Shown one piece after another: positions 44,768-53,899 of a stretch of 64,000 bases of DNA. Position numbers and translations under genes: made by a program. Under the pieces are notes generated by a model, which saw only the letters and a list, made by a program, of their open reading frames with translations, had not been told where the DNA came from and searched no databases. The stretch's first letter is position 1. The number at the start of each line of letters is the position of its first letter. The stretch is from an uncultured Prevotellaceae bacterium. GTDB taxonomy: Bacteria > Bacteroidota > Bacteroidia > Bacteroidales > Muribaculaceae. The DNA lies in the NCBI GenBank assembly GCA_947165675.1, contig CAMVBJ010000010.1, positions 1 through 64,000 on the forward strand. Direction: 5' to 3'.

Positions 44768-45880
44768 ATGACGCTCAATTCTATTACGATACTCAACTAC
44801 AAGAACATCGCCGAGGCTCGGCTGGAGTTCTCGCCCAAGCTGAATTGCCTCATCGGCAACAACGGCCAGGGCAAGACCAACGTGCTCGATGCGATCTACT
44901 ACCTGAGCATGTGCCGGTCCTATGCCTCGACAAGCGACAATAGCGCCGTCATCCGTCATGGCGAACCCTTCATGATGCTACAGGGTAGCTACATCCGCCA
45001 GGATAAACCACTGGAAATCAGCATCGCCCTGCAGCGTGGCAAACGCAAGATTGTGCGCCACGACGGCAAGGAATACCAGCGCTTGAGTCAGCACATTGGT
45101 CTGCTGCCCGTGGTGATGGTATCGCCCATGGACTGGGACCTGGTGAGGGGCAGCGGGGACGAACGCCGCCGCTTCATGGACCTGATCATCTCACAGAACG
45201 ATAGCCAATACCTCGATGCCTTGATCCGCTACAACAAGGCCGTCGAACAACGCAACGCCATGATCAAGAAGGAAATGCGAGACCCTCTGCTCTATGAGAC
45301 GGTCGAGCAGGTCATGGCGACACAGGCCGCATTGATACACCAGCGACGCAGCCAGTGGGTAGAGCAGTTCATGCCCATCTTCATGCACTACTACAACACA
45401 GTGGCAGGCGATGGCGAAACCGTCAGCCTCCACTACAAGAGTCACCTCAATGATGGCAACATGATCGATCACCTCAACGCTACGCGTGAGCGTGACATGA
45501 TATTGGGCTACACCTCCCGCGGCATCCACCGCGACGACATCGAGCTCATGCTCGACGAATACCCCATGCGCCGCACGGGCAGTCAAGGGCAATGCAAGAC
45601 CTACACTATCGCCTTGAGGCTTGCCCAGTTTGACTTCGTGAAGGCCAATAACCCAGCGGTCCCCATCTTGCTGCTCGACGACATCTTTGACAAACTCGAT
45701 GCCAACCGTGTGGAGCGCATCGTTGATGTGGTATCGAGCGACCGCTTCGGACAGATTTTCATTACCGACACCAATCGCACTCACCTCGACGAAATCGTGG
45801 CCCGCCACGGTGGCGGTCACTGCCTGATGCACGTCGAGAACGGTGCCATCACAGCCATCCAGGGAGGGGAATTGTCATGA
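44768..45880 (+). CDS. recF: DNA replication/repair protein RecF
   Basis: A 370-aa SMC-like ATPase. Walker A GNNGQGKTN (Gly30 to Asn38), the YYLSMCRSYA segment, the signature-like region around GSQGQCKTYTIALRLAQ and Walker B VPILLLDDIFDKLDANR are present. The start MTLNSITILNYKNI is the typical Bacteroidota RecF N-terminus. It loads RecA at single-strand gaps. It overlaps the next gene (DUF721) by 4 nt. The -7 box abuts the ATG. Confidence 0.96.
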   Translation: MTLNSITILNYKNIAEARLEFSPKLNCLIGNNGQGKTNVLDAIYYLSMCRSYASTSDNSAVIRHGEPFMMLQGSYIRQDKPLEISIALQRGKRKIVRHDGKEYQRLSQHIGLLPVVMVSPMDWDLVRGSGDERRRFMDLIISQNDSQYLDALIRYNKAVEQRNAMIKKEMRDPLLYETVEQVMATQAALIHQRRSQWVEQFMPIFMHYYNTVAGDGETVSLHYKSHLNDGNMIDHLNATRERDMILGYTSRGIHRDDIELMLDEYPMRRTGSQGQCKTYTIALRLAQFDFVKANNPAVPILLLDDIFDKLDANRVERIVDVVSSDRFGQIFITDTNRTHLDEIVARHGGGHCLMHVENGAITAIQGGELS

Positions 45881-46167
45881 AGCGTACCGAAGCCCGTAAC
45901 ATCGGCCAAATCATCAACGACGTGCTGCGCAAGGAGAATCTCGATGTCGCCCTCGACGAGCACCGCGCCTGTGCCCTGTGGCCCCAGATCGTGGGCGACG
46001 GCATCAACCGCTACACCATCAAGCGCTATGTCAAGGACGGCGTGATGACGGTGCACCTCTCATCGGCATCGCTGGCCAATGAGCTCATGCTCAACCGCGA
46101 ACGCATAATCGCCAACATCAATAAGGCTATCGGCCGCTACATCATCCGCGAGATTATCTTCAAGTAA
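45877..46167 (+). CDS. DUF721 protein (DciA-like)
   Basis: A 96-aa DUF721 protein: RNIGQIINDVLRKENLDVALDEHRACALWPQIVGDGINRYT and a beta-rich C-terminal half (VMTVHLSSASLANELMLNRERIIANIN). DUF721 includes DciA, which loads the replicative helicase in bacteria lacking DnaC; the recF overlap (4 nt) fits a replication role. No direct evidence for helicase loading in this lineage is known to me. Confidence 0.85.
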   Translation: MKRTEARNIGQIINDVLRKENLDVALDEHRACALWPQIVGDGINRYTIKRYVKDGVMTVHLSSASLANELMLNRERIIANINKAIGRYIIREIIFK

Positions 46168-46225
46168 TCCACCAGTAACTACCATCTATCAACTGTTCAC
46201 TTTTAACTATTAACTGTTCACTACA

Positions 46226-46666
46226 ATGAACCACGCTATCGAAGCTAAATATCCTTTCAAGCACAGCACTAACGTGCAATTGCGTTTCAACGACATCGAC
46301 GCCCTGGGTCACGTCAACAATTCAGTCTATTTCCAGTTCTTTGATCTTGCCAAGACCGAATACTTTGCAGGCCTCGAAGTCAATGCCGACATCAACTGGT
46401 GCCGACCCTCGATTGTCATCGCCAACGTCAACTGCTCATTCCTGGTGCCCACCGTGTTTCAAGAGCCAGTCGAGGTACTCACCCAGTGTGCCCACTTGGG
46501 CAACAAGAGCCTCACGCTCTTGCAGCACCTGGTCAACCGTGACACCCGTGAACTGAAAGCCACCTGCGCCACCGTCATGGTGAACCTGGACCCCGTGACC
46601 AACCGGCCCGCCCCACTCCCCCAGGTGTGGCGCGACGCCATCATCGCCCATGAGGGCCACGAATAG
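46226..46666 (+). CDS. Acyl-CoA thioesterase (hotdog fold, 4HBT)
   Basis: A 146-aa hotdog-fold protein. The active-site segment FNDIDALGHVNNSVYFQFFDLAKTEYF has the conserved Asp of the 4HBT/YbgC-like group, and the remaining strands (IVIANVNCSFLVPTVF, ELKATCATVMVNLD) match the fold. It hydrolyses acyl-CoA or acyl-ACP thioesters in the cytoplasm; the chain length is unknown. It begins 58 nt after DUF721 and may share the recF transcript. Confidence 0.85.
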   Translation: MNHAIEAKYPFKHSTNVQLRFNDIDALGHVNNSVYFQFFDLAKTEYFAGLEVNADINWCRPSIVIANVNCSFLVPTVFQEPVEVLTQCAHLGNKSLTLLQHLVNRDTRELKATCATVMVNLDPVTNRPAPLPQVWRDAIIAHEGHE

Positions 46667-46762
46667 CATTCACCAATTGTATCTAAAAATCTCACAACGG
46701 GAAACAAAGAACTGAAAACTATTTATTACCTTTGCATGTTCAAACCATCAAATACCAATTTT

Positions 46763-47371
46763 ATGGACGTTAAACAGTCAATGCAAGAAATTCTGGAGGC
46801 CGAGAGCAAGGCCGTCCTTAACATACCTGTAACTGATGCCTACGAGGAGGCGGTCAACCTCATCGTTGAGCAAGTGAAGCACGAGGGTGGCAAATTGGTC
46901 ACCTCGGGCATGGGCAAGTGCGGCCAAATCGCCGACAACATCGCCACCACCTTCTCATCGACGGGAATCCCCGCCATCTTCCTCCATCCCAGCGAGGCCC
47001 AGCACGGCGACCTGGGCGTGGTACAACCCCACGACGTGCTGCTATTGCTCTCTAACTCGGGACGCACCAACGAGATCTGCGCCCTCGTCAACCTGGCCCA
47101 CAACCTGTATCCCCAACTCAAGATTGTGGTGATCACCGGCAACAAGGACAGTGAACTGGCCCATCTGGCCGACATCTGCCTGTGGACCGGCAAGACCCAA
47201 GAGGTCTGCCCACTGGGACTGACACCCACCACATCAACGACAGTGATGACCGTCATCGGCGATGTGCTCGTGGTCAATACCATGCGCGCCACCGGTTTCA
47301 CCCGCGAGGACTATGCCCTGCGGCACCACGGCGGTTACCTGGGTAGCGTCGCCAAGGGTACCAAGTATTGA
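46763..47371 (+). CDS. SIS-domain sugar-phosphate isomerase, KpsF/GutQ type without CBS domains
   Basis: A 202-aa protein from MDVKQSMQEIL. The frame's earlier ATG (46736) begins two nt after the -7 box TACCTTTG (46727-46734) and is unlikely. The SIS fold features are GGKLVTSGMGKCGQIADNIATTFSSTGIPAIFLHPSEA, the phosphosugar loop LSNSGRTNE, and the GLTPTTSTTVMTVIGD helix, as in arabinose-5-phosphate isomerases. Usual KdsD/KpsF proteins have two C-terminal CBS domains (~320 aa); these are absent. It likely makes or uses a ketose/aldose 5-phosphate for LPS Kdo; substrate not proven. Confidence 0.85.
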   Translation: MDVKQSMQEILEAESKAVLNIPVTDAYEEAVNLIVEQVKHEGGKLVTSGMGKCGQIADNIATTFSSTGIPAIFLHPSEAQHGDLGVVQPHDVLLLLSNSGRTNEICALVNLAHNLYPQLKIVVITGNKDSELAHLADICLWTGKTQEVCPLGLTPTTSTTVMTVIGDVLVVNTMRATGFTREDYALRHHGGYLGSVAKGTKY

Positions 47372-47392
47372 TTCTCAACATTTCAAGCATCC

Positions 47393-49171
47393 ATGAACTC
47401 CCTGCCAGTTACAGTCGCCCTGCCACGTCTCAAGAACGACATGACCATTGCCCGAGCGCAGATGGCCACCAGCGGCACTATGCCACCATGCAAGGGGCTG
47501 GAACAGGGTATTGTCATCGAGATGCAGATGTGCTATGCCGAGTATCTCATCGCCAACCAGCGGGACATCGAGGCCGACCAGCTCATCGAGTCCATCCTCT
47601 ATGACGATGACCATGAGCAGGAATTGCCGGTACTGTATGCCGCCTGGCTGTGGCTAACACGCATGACGCTTCTCATCAATGAGGGTAACCCCTCACTGGC
47701 GCTCGGTGCAGCCGAGAGTGCCTTGCTTGAACTCAACGATCATCAGGGCAAGAAGACCGAGGATTTTCACGCTATCGTCGCATCGCTGCTCTACAATCTG
47801 GCCCTTGCCCATCACCAGATGGGTGACAACAGTCGTGCCGCCAAGGAGTTGACCAAAGCGCAGCAGTTGCTCGAACGACTCGCCAAGCGCAACGAGGCCC
47901 GTTTCTCGGCGATGCTGCTCATGGCCGTCGAGGCTTCAACCGAGGTCATCAAGTCCAAGACCAAGCAGATGAATGTCCTGGCCCATTACCAGAGCGCCAG
48001 CGAACTCTACATGAGCGAGCTCAATAGTGGCGATGCCAACGCCACCCGCACCGCTATGTCCAATCTGGTGGACACCTTAGGCAAGGAGGGCGATATCATG
48101 CTGGAGATGGGTAACGGGCGCAATGCCGTCAAGTATTATACCAAGGCCCTACGCTACCAGAAGAAACTGGGCGAAAAAATGGGACATCGCGACCTGCAGC
48201 TCTCCATCGGACTGGCCAAAGCGCTCATGCGCCTCATCAACCGCCGTGCCGCTGCCGAGCAACTGCTGCGTTCGCTGCTGCCACTGGCTCAGCGACTGGA
48301 TGCCACAGCCGAGGTCCACGAGATACAAGACCTACTCAATAACAAAAATAAAAACGTGAACATCATGACATTGCTCAAGAGTATTTTCACCGCAGCCCTC
48401 GTCATCGTGGGCACACTGAATATGCAAGCACAACTCATTGTCGGCCATCGTGGCTCGCAGTGGGGCGTTGAGAACACCCGTGCCGCATTTATCAACGGCG
48501 CCAATGCCGGTGCATGGGGACTGGAATGTGACATCCGTGTCACTGCCGACGGCACCTTTGTCGTCAGCCATGACGACAGCTACAAGCGATTGGGCGGCTC
48601 CGAGGCCAAGATTGCCAACATGTCCACCGAGGCCGTGCTCGCCACACGCCTCACCAGCAAGCGTCACGGCATCACCTATGCTGGCACTCCCTGCACGTTG
48701 GGCGAATTCCTCGACATCTGCAATGAATTGAACGTCGTGCCTGTCGTTGAGATCAAGGTCTCGACAACCATCCACAGCAACACCAAGGCTGAGAATGAGC
48801 CTGTCTTTGACGGCATCCCCGCTCTCATCAACCTTATTGACCAGAAGGGGTTGACCGACAAGGTCGTCATCATCTCCTTCATGCCTGGCGTGGTGGACTT
48901 CATCCACCGCCATTACCCCGACATCACCGTTCAGGTGCTCGCTGGCGACGAGGACGGAACCATCATGGAGTGGGTGGAATGGTGCAAGCAGTACAAGATG
49001 GACCTGGATGTCGTTCACACCATCGTTACCAAGGAGGCCGTCGATGCCATGCACGCTGCGGGACTCAAGGTCAACGTCTGGACGGTGGACCGCGTCGAGG
49101 ACTTTGAACGCGTCAAGGCTATGGGAGTCGATTTCATCACTACCAACGCCCGCTTTCCCAAGCAACTCTAA
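47393..49171 (+). CDS. TPR-like protein fused in frame to a glycerophosphodiester phosphodiesterase
   Basis: A 592-codon frame. Residues 1-318 are TPR-like helical repeats without a signal (ADQLIESIL, AVKYYTKALRYQKKLGEKMG). A short polar linker (NNKNKN) leads to Met325, which opens a second complete signal-like segment (MTLLKSIFTAALVIVGTLNMQAQ). The GDPD domain follows: VGHRG (His352), ECDIRVTADG (Glu378, Asp380), SHDDS (His393). GDPD enzymes hydrolyse glycerophosphodiesters to glycerol 3-phosphate in the periplasm. So this is either one protein with a cytoplasmic TPR domain, membrane segment and periplasmic GDPD, or two genes whose intervening stop was lost; the ATG at 48365 could still start GDPD alone. 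It is between the SIS isomerase and ribH. Confidence 0.8.
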   Translation: MNSLPVTVALPRLKNDMTIARAQMATSGTMPPCKGLEQGIVIEMQMCYAEYLIANQRDIEADQLIESILYDDDHEQELPVLYAAWLWLTRMTLLINEGNPSLALGAAESALLELNDHQGKKTEDFHAIVASLLYNLALAHHQMGDNSRAAKELTKAQQLLERLAKRNEARFSAMLLMAVEASTEVIKSKTKQMNVLAHYQSASELYMSELNSGDANATRTAMSNLVDTLGKEGDIMLEMGNGRNAVKYYTKALRYQKKLGEKMGHRDLQLSIGLAKALMRLINRRAAAEQLLRSLLPLAQRLDATAEVHEIQDLLNNKNKNVNIMTLLKSIFTAALVIVGTLNMQAQLIVGHRGSQWGVENTRAAFINGANAGAWGLECDIRVTADGTFVVSHDDSYKRLGGSEAKIANMSTEAVLATRLTSKRHGITYAGTPCTLGEFLDICNELNVVPVVEIKVSTTIHSNTKAENEPVFDGIPALINLIDQKGLTDKVVIISFMPGVVDFIHRHYPDITVQVLAGDEDGTIMEWVEWCKQYKMDLDVVHTIVTKEAVDAMHAAGLKVNVWTVDRVEDFERVKAMGVDFITTNARFPKQL

Positions 49172-49199
49172 ACACCTCACCTCATTATCCTGAATCAAG

Positions 49200-49691
49200 A
49201 TGTCAACACTATTGAATAAAGCCGAGGGCTCGAATGCCCTCCACACCCTGCCTCATGTCGATGGTCTCACCGTGGGCATCGTCTGTGCCGAGTGGAATGA
49301 CCAAATCACAGGAGCCCTGTTACAGGGTGCGCTCGACCTCTTTGCCCGGGAGGGTTATGAGGACATCACCGTGACCCACGTGCCTGGCACGGTCGAACTG
49401 ACCTTCGGTGCCGCACAGATGGCACGCAGCGGCCGTTATGACGCCATCATCATGATTGGGTGCGTTATCCGTGGGGGCACACCCCATTTTGACTACGTCT
49501 GTGACAGCGCTACACAGGGTTGCACACACCTCAATGCCACACAAGACGTTCCCATCATCTTCTGCGTCCTGACGTGTGACAACATGCAGCAAGCACTGGA
49601 CCGCGCTGGTGGCGCCCTATGCAACAAGGGCACCGAAGCAGCCGAAGCGGCCATCAAGATGGCCCACTTTGCACGCCACTTCTCTCACTGA
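49200..49691 (+). CDS. ribH: 6,7-dimethyl-8-ribityllumazine synthase
   Basis: A 163-aa lumazine synthase: VGIVCAEWND, VTHVPGTVELTFGAAQM, CVIRGGTPHFDYVC (catalytic His96) and IIFCVLTCDNMQQALDRAGG are the family's active-site segments. It condenses the butanone phosphate and ribityl-amino-uracil in riboflavin synthesis, forming a large capsid-like shell in the cytoplasm. It is 28 nt after the TPR-GDPD gene and probably in its operon. No other rib genes are near. Confidence 0.95.
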   Translation: MSTLLNKAEGSNALHTLPHVDGLTVGIVCAEWNDQITGALLQGALDLFAREGYEDITVTHVPGTVELTFGAAQMARSGRYDAIIMIGCVIRGGTPHFDYVCDSATQGCTHLNATQDVPIIFCVLTCDNMQQALDRAGGALCNKGTEAAEAAIKMAHFARHFSH

Positions 49692-49718
49692 AGAAATCAT
49701 CTCAACATTTTGGGGAAC

Positions 49719-49858
49719 GATATAGCAGTTGACCCAGAAAAGTTTTTTAACGCTAATTTCGCTAATTGCACGAATTTCCATATAAAACATTTGGCGTCAA
49801 TTCGTTAAATTAGTGAAATTTGCGTTAGCCCCGCAGGGTTCGGACCAACAGTTATATC
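49719..49858 (+). repeat. Dispersed intergenic repeat, family A (copy 4)
   Basis: Terminal inverted repeats GATATAGCAGTTGACCC (49719-49735) and GGACCAACAGTTATATC (49842-49858) match at 13 of 17 positions. The inner part 49746-49828 is itself an inverted-ended module found reversed at 6082-6170. It starts 28 nt after the ribH stop. Confidence 0.7.
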
Positions 49859-49865
49859 ATTGCTA

Positions 49866-50003
49866 AAAAAACTTGCGACCTGGCGGCTTGGCGTGAATAA
49901 AAGGAAGACAATAAACACAATAAAGACAAATGGCGTCCGCTTTCTGACAACTGACAACTAAATAAAAAAAACCTTCGCGTCTTGGCGCCTTAGCGTGAGA
50001 TTC
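49866..50003 (-). repeat. Dispersed repeat, family C (copy at ribH end)
   Basis: It contains ACAAATGGCGTCCGCTTTCT, CTGACAACTGACAACT and flanking arms of the CTTnGCGnCTTGGCG type. It matches the reverse complement of 60427-60570 over most of its length. A further arm (TTAGCGGCTTGGCGTGAGGT) follows at 50028-50047. Confidence 0.6.
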
Positions 50004-50095
50004 ATTTGGGACGATTTTCAAACAACTTAGCGGCTTGGCGTGAGGTTGATGTAACGGCAATCTCTACTTATTGCAGTTCAACCTACCCCTGCTTG

Positions 50096-51463
50096 CTAAG
50101 ACTTAAAATACGTCTTCATTAATTTCTTGACCCTGGGACTCAACGCGATGATGGTAATCATCGTGCACAATGCCATCAATGCAAATGCCAAGTCCATGAT
50201 ACTCACCATGACCTTGAGCGGAATCATGGCTGCAACGATAATCATGGCCAGGTAGTAATAGTTGTACCACTTGACGTTGTGAGCGCCGAAGAGGTAGTTG
50301 GTGCACTTCTGCCCATAGTAGCTATAGGAAAACATGGTCGAGAAAGCAAAGAAGAAAACGATAGCCATCAGCAACAGGTGGCCGATGCCAGGCAGCAACT
50401 GCCCCCAGGCACCCAGGGCGACATACAACCCCTTGGGGTCGGTCAAGCCGACGTAATTACCGGCAATGATGATGGGTATCGACGTCAGGGTGCACACCAG
50501 ACCCGAGTCAATAGCGGGACCCAGCATGGCAATCAAGCCCTCGCGGATAGGGTCGGTGTTCTTGCTGGCACCGTGCATCATCGAGGCGGTACCCACACCA
50601 GCCTCGTTGACAAAGGCCGCACGTCTCGCACCCGTCAAGGCTACATAGGCAAACGCACCAAAACCAGCACGCAGGTCAAATGCACCCTCAAAAATCTGTC
50701 CAAATACACCTGGGATCTCCCTGAAGTTCATCGCCATGATCACCACGACCATGATGAGATAGAGAATAACCATGACAGGCACAATGCGAGAGGCAAACAA
50801 GGCTATGCGCTTGATACCACCCAGGATCACAGCACCCACGATGAGCACCATGACCACTCCCATGATGAAGCGCAGCATCAACGTGTTTTCAATGCCCATG
50901 GGCGTGGTAAACACCGTCGTCACCGACTCAACAAGCTGGTTGGCCTGCATGAAGCACAACGTGCCCACAAGGCCAAAGATCGAGAATGCCACGGCCAGCG
51001 GTTTCCACTTCTCGCCCAAGCCCTTAGTGATAATGTACATGGGACCGCCTTGCACCTCACCAGCGCTGTCACGACCCTTGTACATGATGGACAATGAACC
51101 CTCAAAGAACTTGGTGCTCATGCCCACCAGCGCACTCACCCACATCCAGAAGACTGTACCAGGTCCACCTATCGACAACGCGATCGCCACGCCAGCAATG
51201 TTGCCCATGCCGACGGTAGCGGCAATAGCGCTCAACAGAGCCTGGACCGAACTAATCTGCCCCGACTGCTTGCCACTGTCGCTCGCCTGCTTGTCGCGCA
51301 AGGCACGGATAGCCCACGGCAAACGCCTAATGGACACTGCGCCCGAAAATATGAAAAGGAACAATCCGCCACCAATCAGCAGAAAAAACTCAGGGTAGCC
51401 ACACACAGCGTCGCTGGCGGCCACAATCCAGTCACTCAATGCGGTGAGCATGTTTTCCATCAT
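50096..51463 (-). CDS. Alanine/glycine:sodium (AgcS) symporter
   Basis: A 455-aa membrane protein with ~11 hydrophobic segments. Family motifs: GNIAGVAIALSIGGPGTVFWMWVSALVGMSTKFFEGSLS, GGPMYI, and the central MHGASKNTDPIREG. It imports alanine or glycine with sodium across the inner membrane. A TACCTTTG box at 51502-51495 precedes the ATG by ~31 nt. Two tRNA-Asn genes lie upstream on the same strand. Confidence 0.93.
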   Translation of the reverse strand: MMENMLTALSDWIVAASDAVCGYPEFFLLIGGGLFLFIFSGAVSIRRLPWAIRALRDKQASDSGKQSGQISSVQALLSAIAATVGMGNIAGVAIALSIGGPGTVFWMWVSALVGMSTKFFEGSLSIMYKGRDSAGEVQGGPMYIITKGLGEKWKPLAVAFSIFGLVGTLCFMQANQLVESVTTVFTTPMGIENTLMLRFIMGVVMVLIVGAVILGGIKRIALFASRIVPVMVILYLIMVVVIMAMNFREIPGVFGQIFEGAFDLRAGFGAFAYVALTGARRAAFVNEAGVGTASMMHGASKNTDPIREGLIAMLGPAIDSGLVCTLTSIPIIIAGNYVGLTDPKGLYVALGAWGQLLPGIGHLLLMAIVFFFAFSTMFSYSYYGQKCTNYLFGAHNVKWYNYYYLAMIIVAAMIPLKVMVSIMDLAFALMALCTMITIIALSPRVKKLMKTYFKS

Positions 51464-51598
51464 CGATTTCGTTTCTATTGGTTAATGATTGCGACAAAGG
51501 TAGGAAAAAGTTTTCATTCATCAGGCTTCAGCCTTCATGTTTTACATCACACCAAGGGATAGAAACCAAAAACGAGGCTGCTCACGCAGTCTCGCCTC

Positions 51599-51675
51599 TG
51601 GCGCTTCTTCTTGGACTTGAACCAAGGACCCCCTGATTAACAGTCAGATGCTCTAACCAACTGAGCTAAAGAAGC
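51599..51675 (-). tRNA. trnN: tRNA-Asn (anticodon GUU), CCA encoded
   Basis: On the minus strand GCTTCTT acceptor pairs with AAGAAGC; D-arm AGCTCAGTTGGTTAGAGC; anticodon loop CTGTTAA gives GTT; T-loop TTCAAGT; discriminator G; CCA is encoded. Confidence 0.95.
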
Positions 51676-51710
51676 ATTCCTCTCTTAATATCTATCTATT
51701 ATGTTTTGTG

Positions 51711-51784
51711 CGCTTCTTCTTGGACTTGAACCAAGGACCCCCTGATTAACAGTCAGATGCTCTAACCAACTGAGCTAAAGAAGC
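51711..51784 (-). tRNA. trnN: tRNA-Asn (anticodon GUU), no encoded CCA
   Basis: Identical body to the copy at 51599-51675, but the discriminator G is followed by CAC, so CCA must be added after transcription. It lies 36 bp upstream in the tandem array. Confidence 0.95.
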
Positions 51785-51970
51785 GTTTTCAGCATCTATT
51801 CGGCAACCCCTGCCGAAAAATGCGGTGCAAAGATAGTACCAAAAATTGAACTGTGCAATAAAAAAATGAAAAAACTTGTTTTTTTTCGTCCAATAATAGT
51901 TTTTTAAGCCTCAAATGCAGCCCAAATTCGGGGAATAGTAGTATTTTCGCAGCCAAATACATTAATTATA

Positions 51971-53707
51971 ATGAAAAAGACGCTCAAATATCTCGCATGG
52001 GGATGCGTGGCTATGGCTCTCGCGACGCCTGTGGCACTTGCCGACAACGACAAGGCAGTCAACGATGACGCTGCCGTGGCACGCAGCCTGGACATCTTCA
52101 ACACGCTATACAAGGAGTTAAACACCTTCTACGTCGATACAATTGACGCCCAGAAATCGATCGAGAACGCCATCAATGCAATGCTTGACGAGATCGACCC
52201 CTATACCGAGTATATCCCCGCCAAGGAGACCGACGAGTTCATGACCCTGAGCACTGGCGAGTATGGCGGCATCGGCAGTTACCTGATGGAGCGCACCATC
52301 GATGGCAAGAAGGGGGTCTATATCAGTGGACCCTACGAGGGAAGCCCTGCTGCACGTGCAGGCTTGCGATCGGGTGACCGCATCATCATGATTGATGGCG
52401 ACAGCACCGCTGGCTGGGCAAGCGACCAGGTGAGCAAGCGACTCAAGGGTCAGGCCAACACCCACTTGACGGTAACGGTCGTGCGCCCCTATGACCAGGA
52501 CAGCGTCAAGACCTTCTCCTTCAACCGCGAGACCATCAGTGTCAACCCCGTGCCCTACTACGGCGTGACTCGTGGCAACATCGGCTACATTGACTTGACG
52601 ACCTTCAACGAGAAGTCGGCCCAGCAAGTGCGTGACGCGGTCATCGAGCTCAAGAAAGACCCTCGCGTGAAAAGCATCGTCCTGGACCTGCGCAGCAACG
52701 GTGGGGGCATCGTCGAGGGCGCGATCCAGATTGTCGGTTGCTTTGTCCCCAAGGGAACCCAGGTACTGCAGATGCGTGGCCGTGACAAGTCGAGTGAGCG
52801 CACTTACAAGACCACGGTCGATCCCGTTGACACTGAGATACCTCTGGCCGTCCTCATCGATGGTGGCTCGGCCAGCGCCAGCGAAATCACAGCCGGCGCC
52901 CTCCAGGATCTGGACCGGGCTGTGGTCATCGGCACACGCTCCTTTGGCAAGGGGCTGGTGCAATCAACCCGCTCATTGCCCTACGACGGAATGCTCAAGG
53001 TCACCATTGCCAAGTACTACATCCCCAGTGGACGACTCATCCAGGAAGTGGACTACGGCAACCGCAACGCCGACGGCACCTACAAGAAGACAACAACCGA
53101 CAGCACTGCACGCGTCTTCCACACCGCCCATGGGCGCGAGGTGCGTGAGGGTGGCGGCATCGCTCCTGACCTCAAGGTGGAGCCCCGTGAGTTGAAGCGC
53201 ATCGTCTATAACATCATGCGCGACCACTGGGACTTTGACTTCGCCACCAGGTATGTCGCCCAGCACGGGCAGGAAATCCCCGCTCCAGCCGACTTTGAGA
53301 TCACTGACACCATTTTCAACGAGTTCAAGGCGTTTATCAACGCCGACAAGTTTGAGTATGACAAGGTCTGTGAGCAACAACTCGAGACCTTGCGCAAGAC
53401 AGCGACCGCCGAGGGCTACATGAACGACTCCACCAAGGCCCAGTTCGACCGTCTGGAAGCCCTGCTCAAGCACGACCTGGATCACGACCTGGACTTGCAT
53501 CGCCGCGACATCTCCTACTTGCTCGGTCAGGAAATCACCGACCGCCTCTACTATCAGCGTGGACAGGTCGAATTTTCCATCAAGGACGACGAGTACCTCG
53601 ACAAGGCCAAGGAAATGTTTGACAAGCCCGGCGAATATGCCCGCCTGCTCAACCTCAAGGCCAAGCCCTCCAAGAAGTCCAGCACGCCCAAAAAGAAGAA
53701 GAAATAA
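51971..53707 (+). CDS. S41 family C-terminal processing peptidase (PDZ domain)
   Basis: A 578-aa protein with a signal peptide (cleavage near ALA-DN, residue 25). A PDZ domain covers ~residues 85-180 (GGIGSYLMER, GSPAARAGLRSGDRIIMIDGDS). The S41 core has SIVLDLRSNGGG, the catalytic Ser/Lys motifs GGSASASEITAGALQD and TRSFGKGLVQS, and ends with a Lys-rich tail (STPKKKKK). It cuts C-termini of periplasmic proteins. A TATTTTCG (51942-51949) resembles a -7 box. The C-terminal ~200 residues are an extra helical region common in Bacteroidota members. Confidence 0.92.
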   Translation: MKKTLKYLAWGCVAMALATPVALADNDKAVNDDAAVARSLDIFNTLYKELNTFYVDTIDAQKSIENAINAMLDEIDPYTEYIPAKETDEFMTLSTGEYGGIGSYLMERTIDGKKGVYISGPYEGSPAARAGLRSGDRIIMIDGDSTAGWASDQVSKRLKGQANTHLTVTVVRPYDQDSVKTFSFNRETISVNPVPYYGVTRGNIGYIDLTTFNEKSAQQVRDAVIELKKDPRVKSIVLDLRSNGGGIVEGAIQIVGCFVPKGTQVLQMRGRDKSSERTYKTTVDPVDTEIPLAVLIDGGSASASEITAGALQDLDRAVVIGTRSFGKGLVQSTRSLPYDGMLKVTIAKYYIPSGRLIQEVDYGNRNADGTYKKTTTDSTARVFHTAHGREVREGGGIAPDLKVEPRELKRIVYNIMRDHWDFDFATRYVAQHGQEIPAPADFEITDTIFNEFKAFINADKFEYDKVCEQQLETLRKTATAEGYMNDSTKAQFDRLEALLKHDLDHDLDLHRRDISYLLGQEITDRLYYQRGQVEFSIKDDEYLDKAKEMFDKPGEYARLLNLKAKPSKKSSTPKKKKK

Positions 53708-53886
53708 CTTTCTACAGGAAGAACAAGAGCCATCAGGCGAGATGCGACCGACCGCATCCCGCCTGCTTTGTGTTCACGTGTTCTGTGCTTCGTGGCTATG
53801 CCACGAAATACCGGACACCACGAGGGACATCACATGGATTGGTCGGCTTTCGGCTGCCATTGGGGGTGTATTTTGGGAAAATTGAG

Positions 53887-53894
53887 TAACTTTG
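53887..53894 (+). promoter_or_regulatory. -7 box of mfd, next to its start codon
   Basis: TAACTTTG ends 5 nt before the ATG at 53900, suggesting a leaderless or nearly leaderless mRNA. It also shows that the longer open frame beginning at 53768 is not used. Confidence 0.5.
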
Positions 53895-53899
53895 CAGCC

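Noticed and set aside
53768-53899. 44-codon N-terminal extension of Mfd
   Set aside because: It contains the mfd -7 box and bears no similarity to Mfd N-termini.
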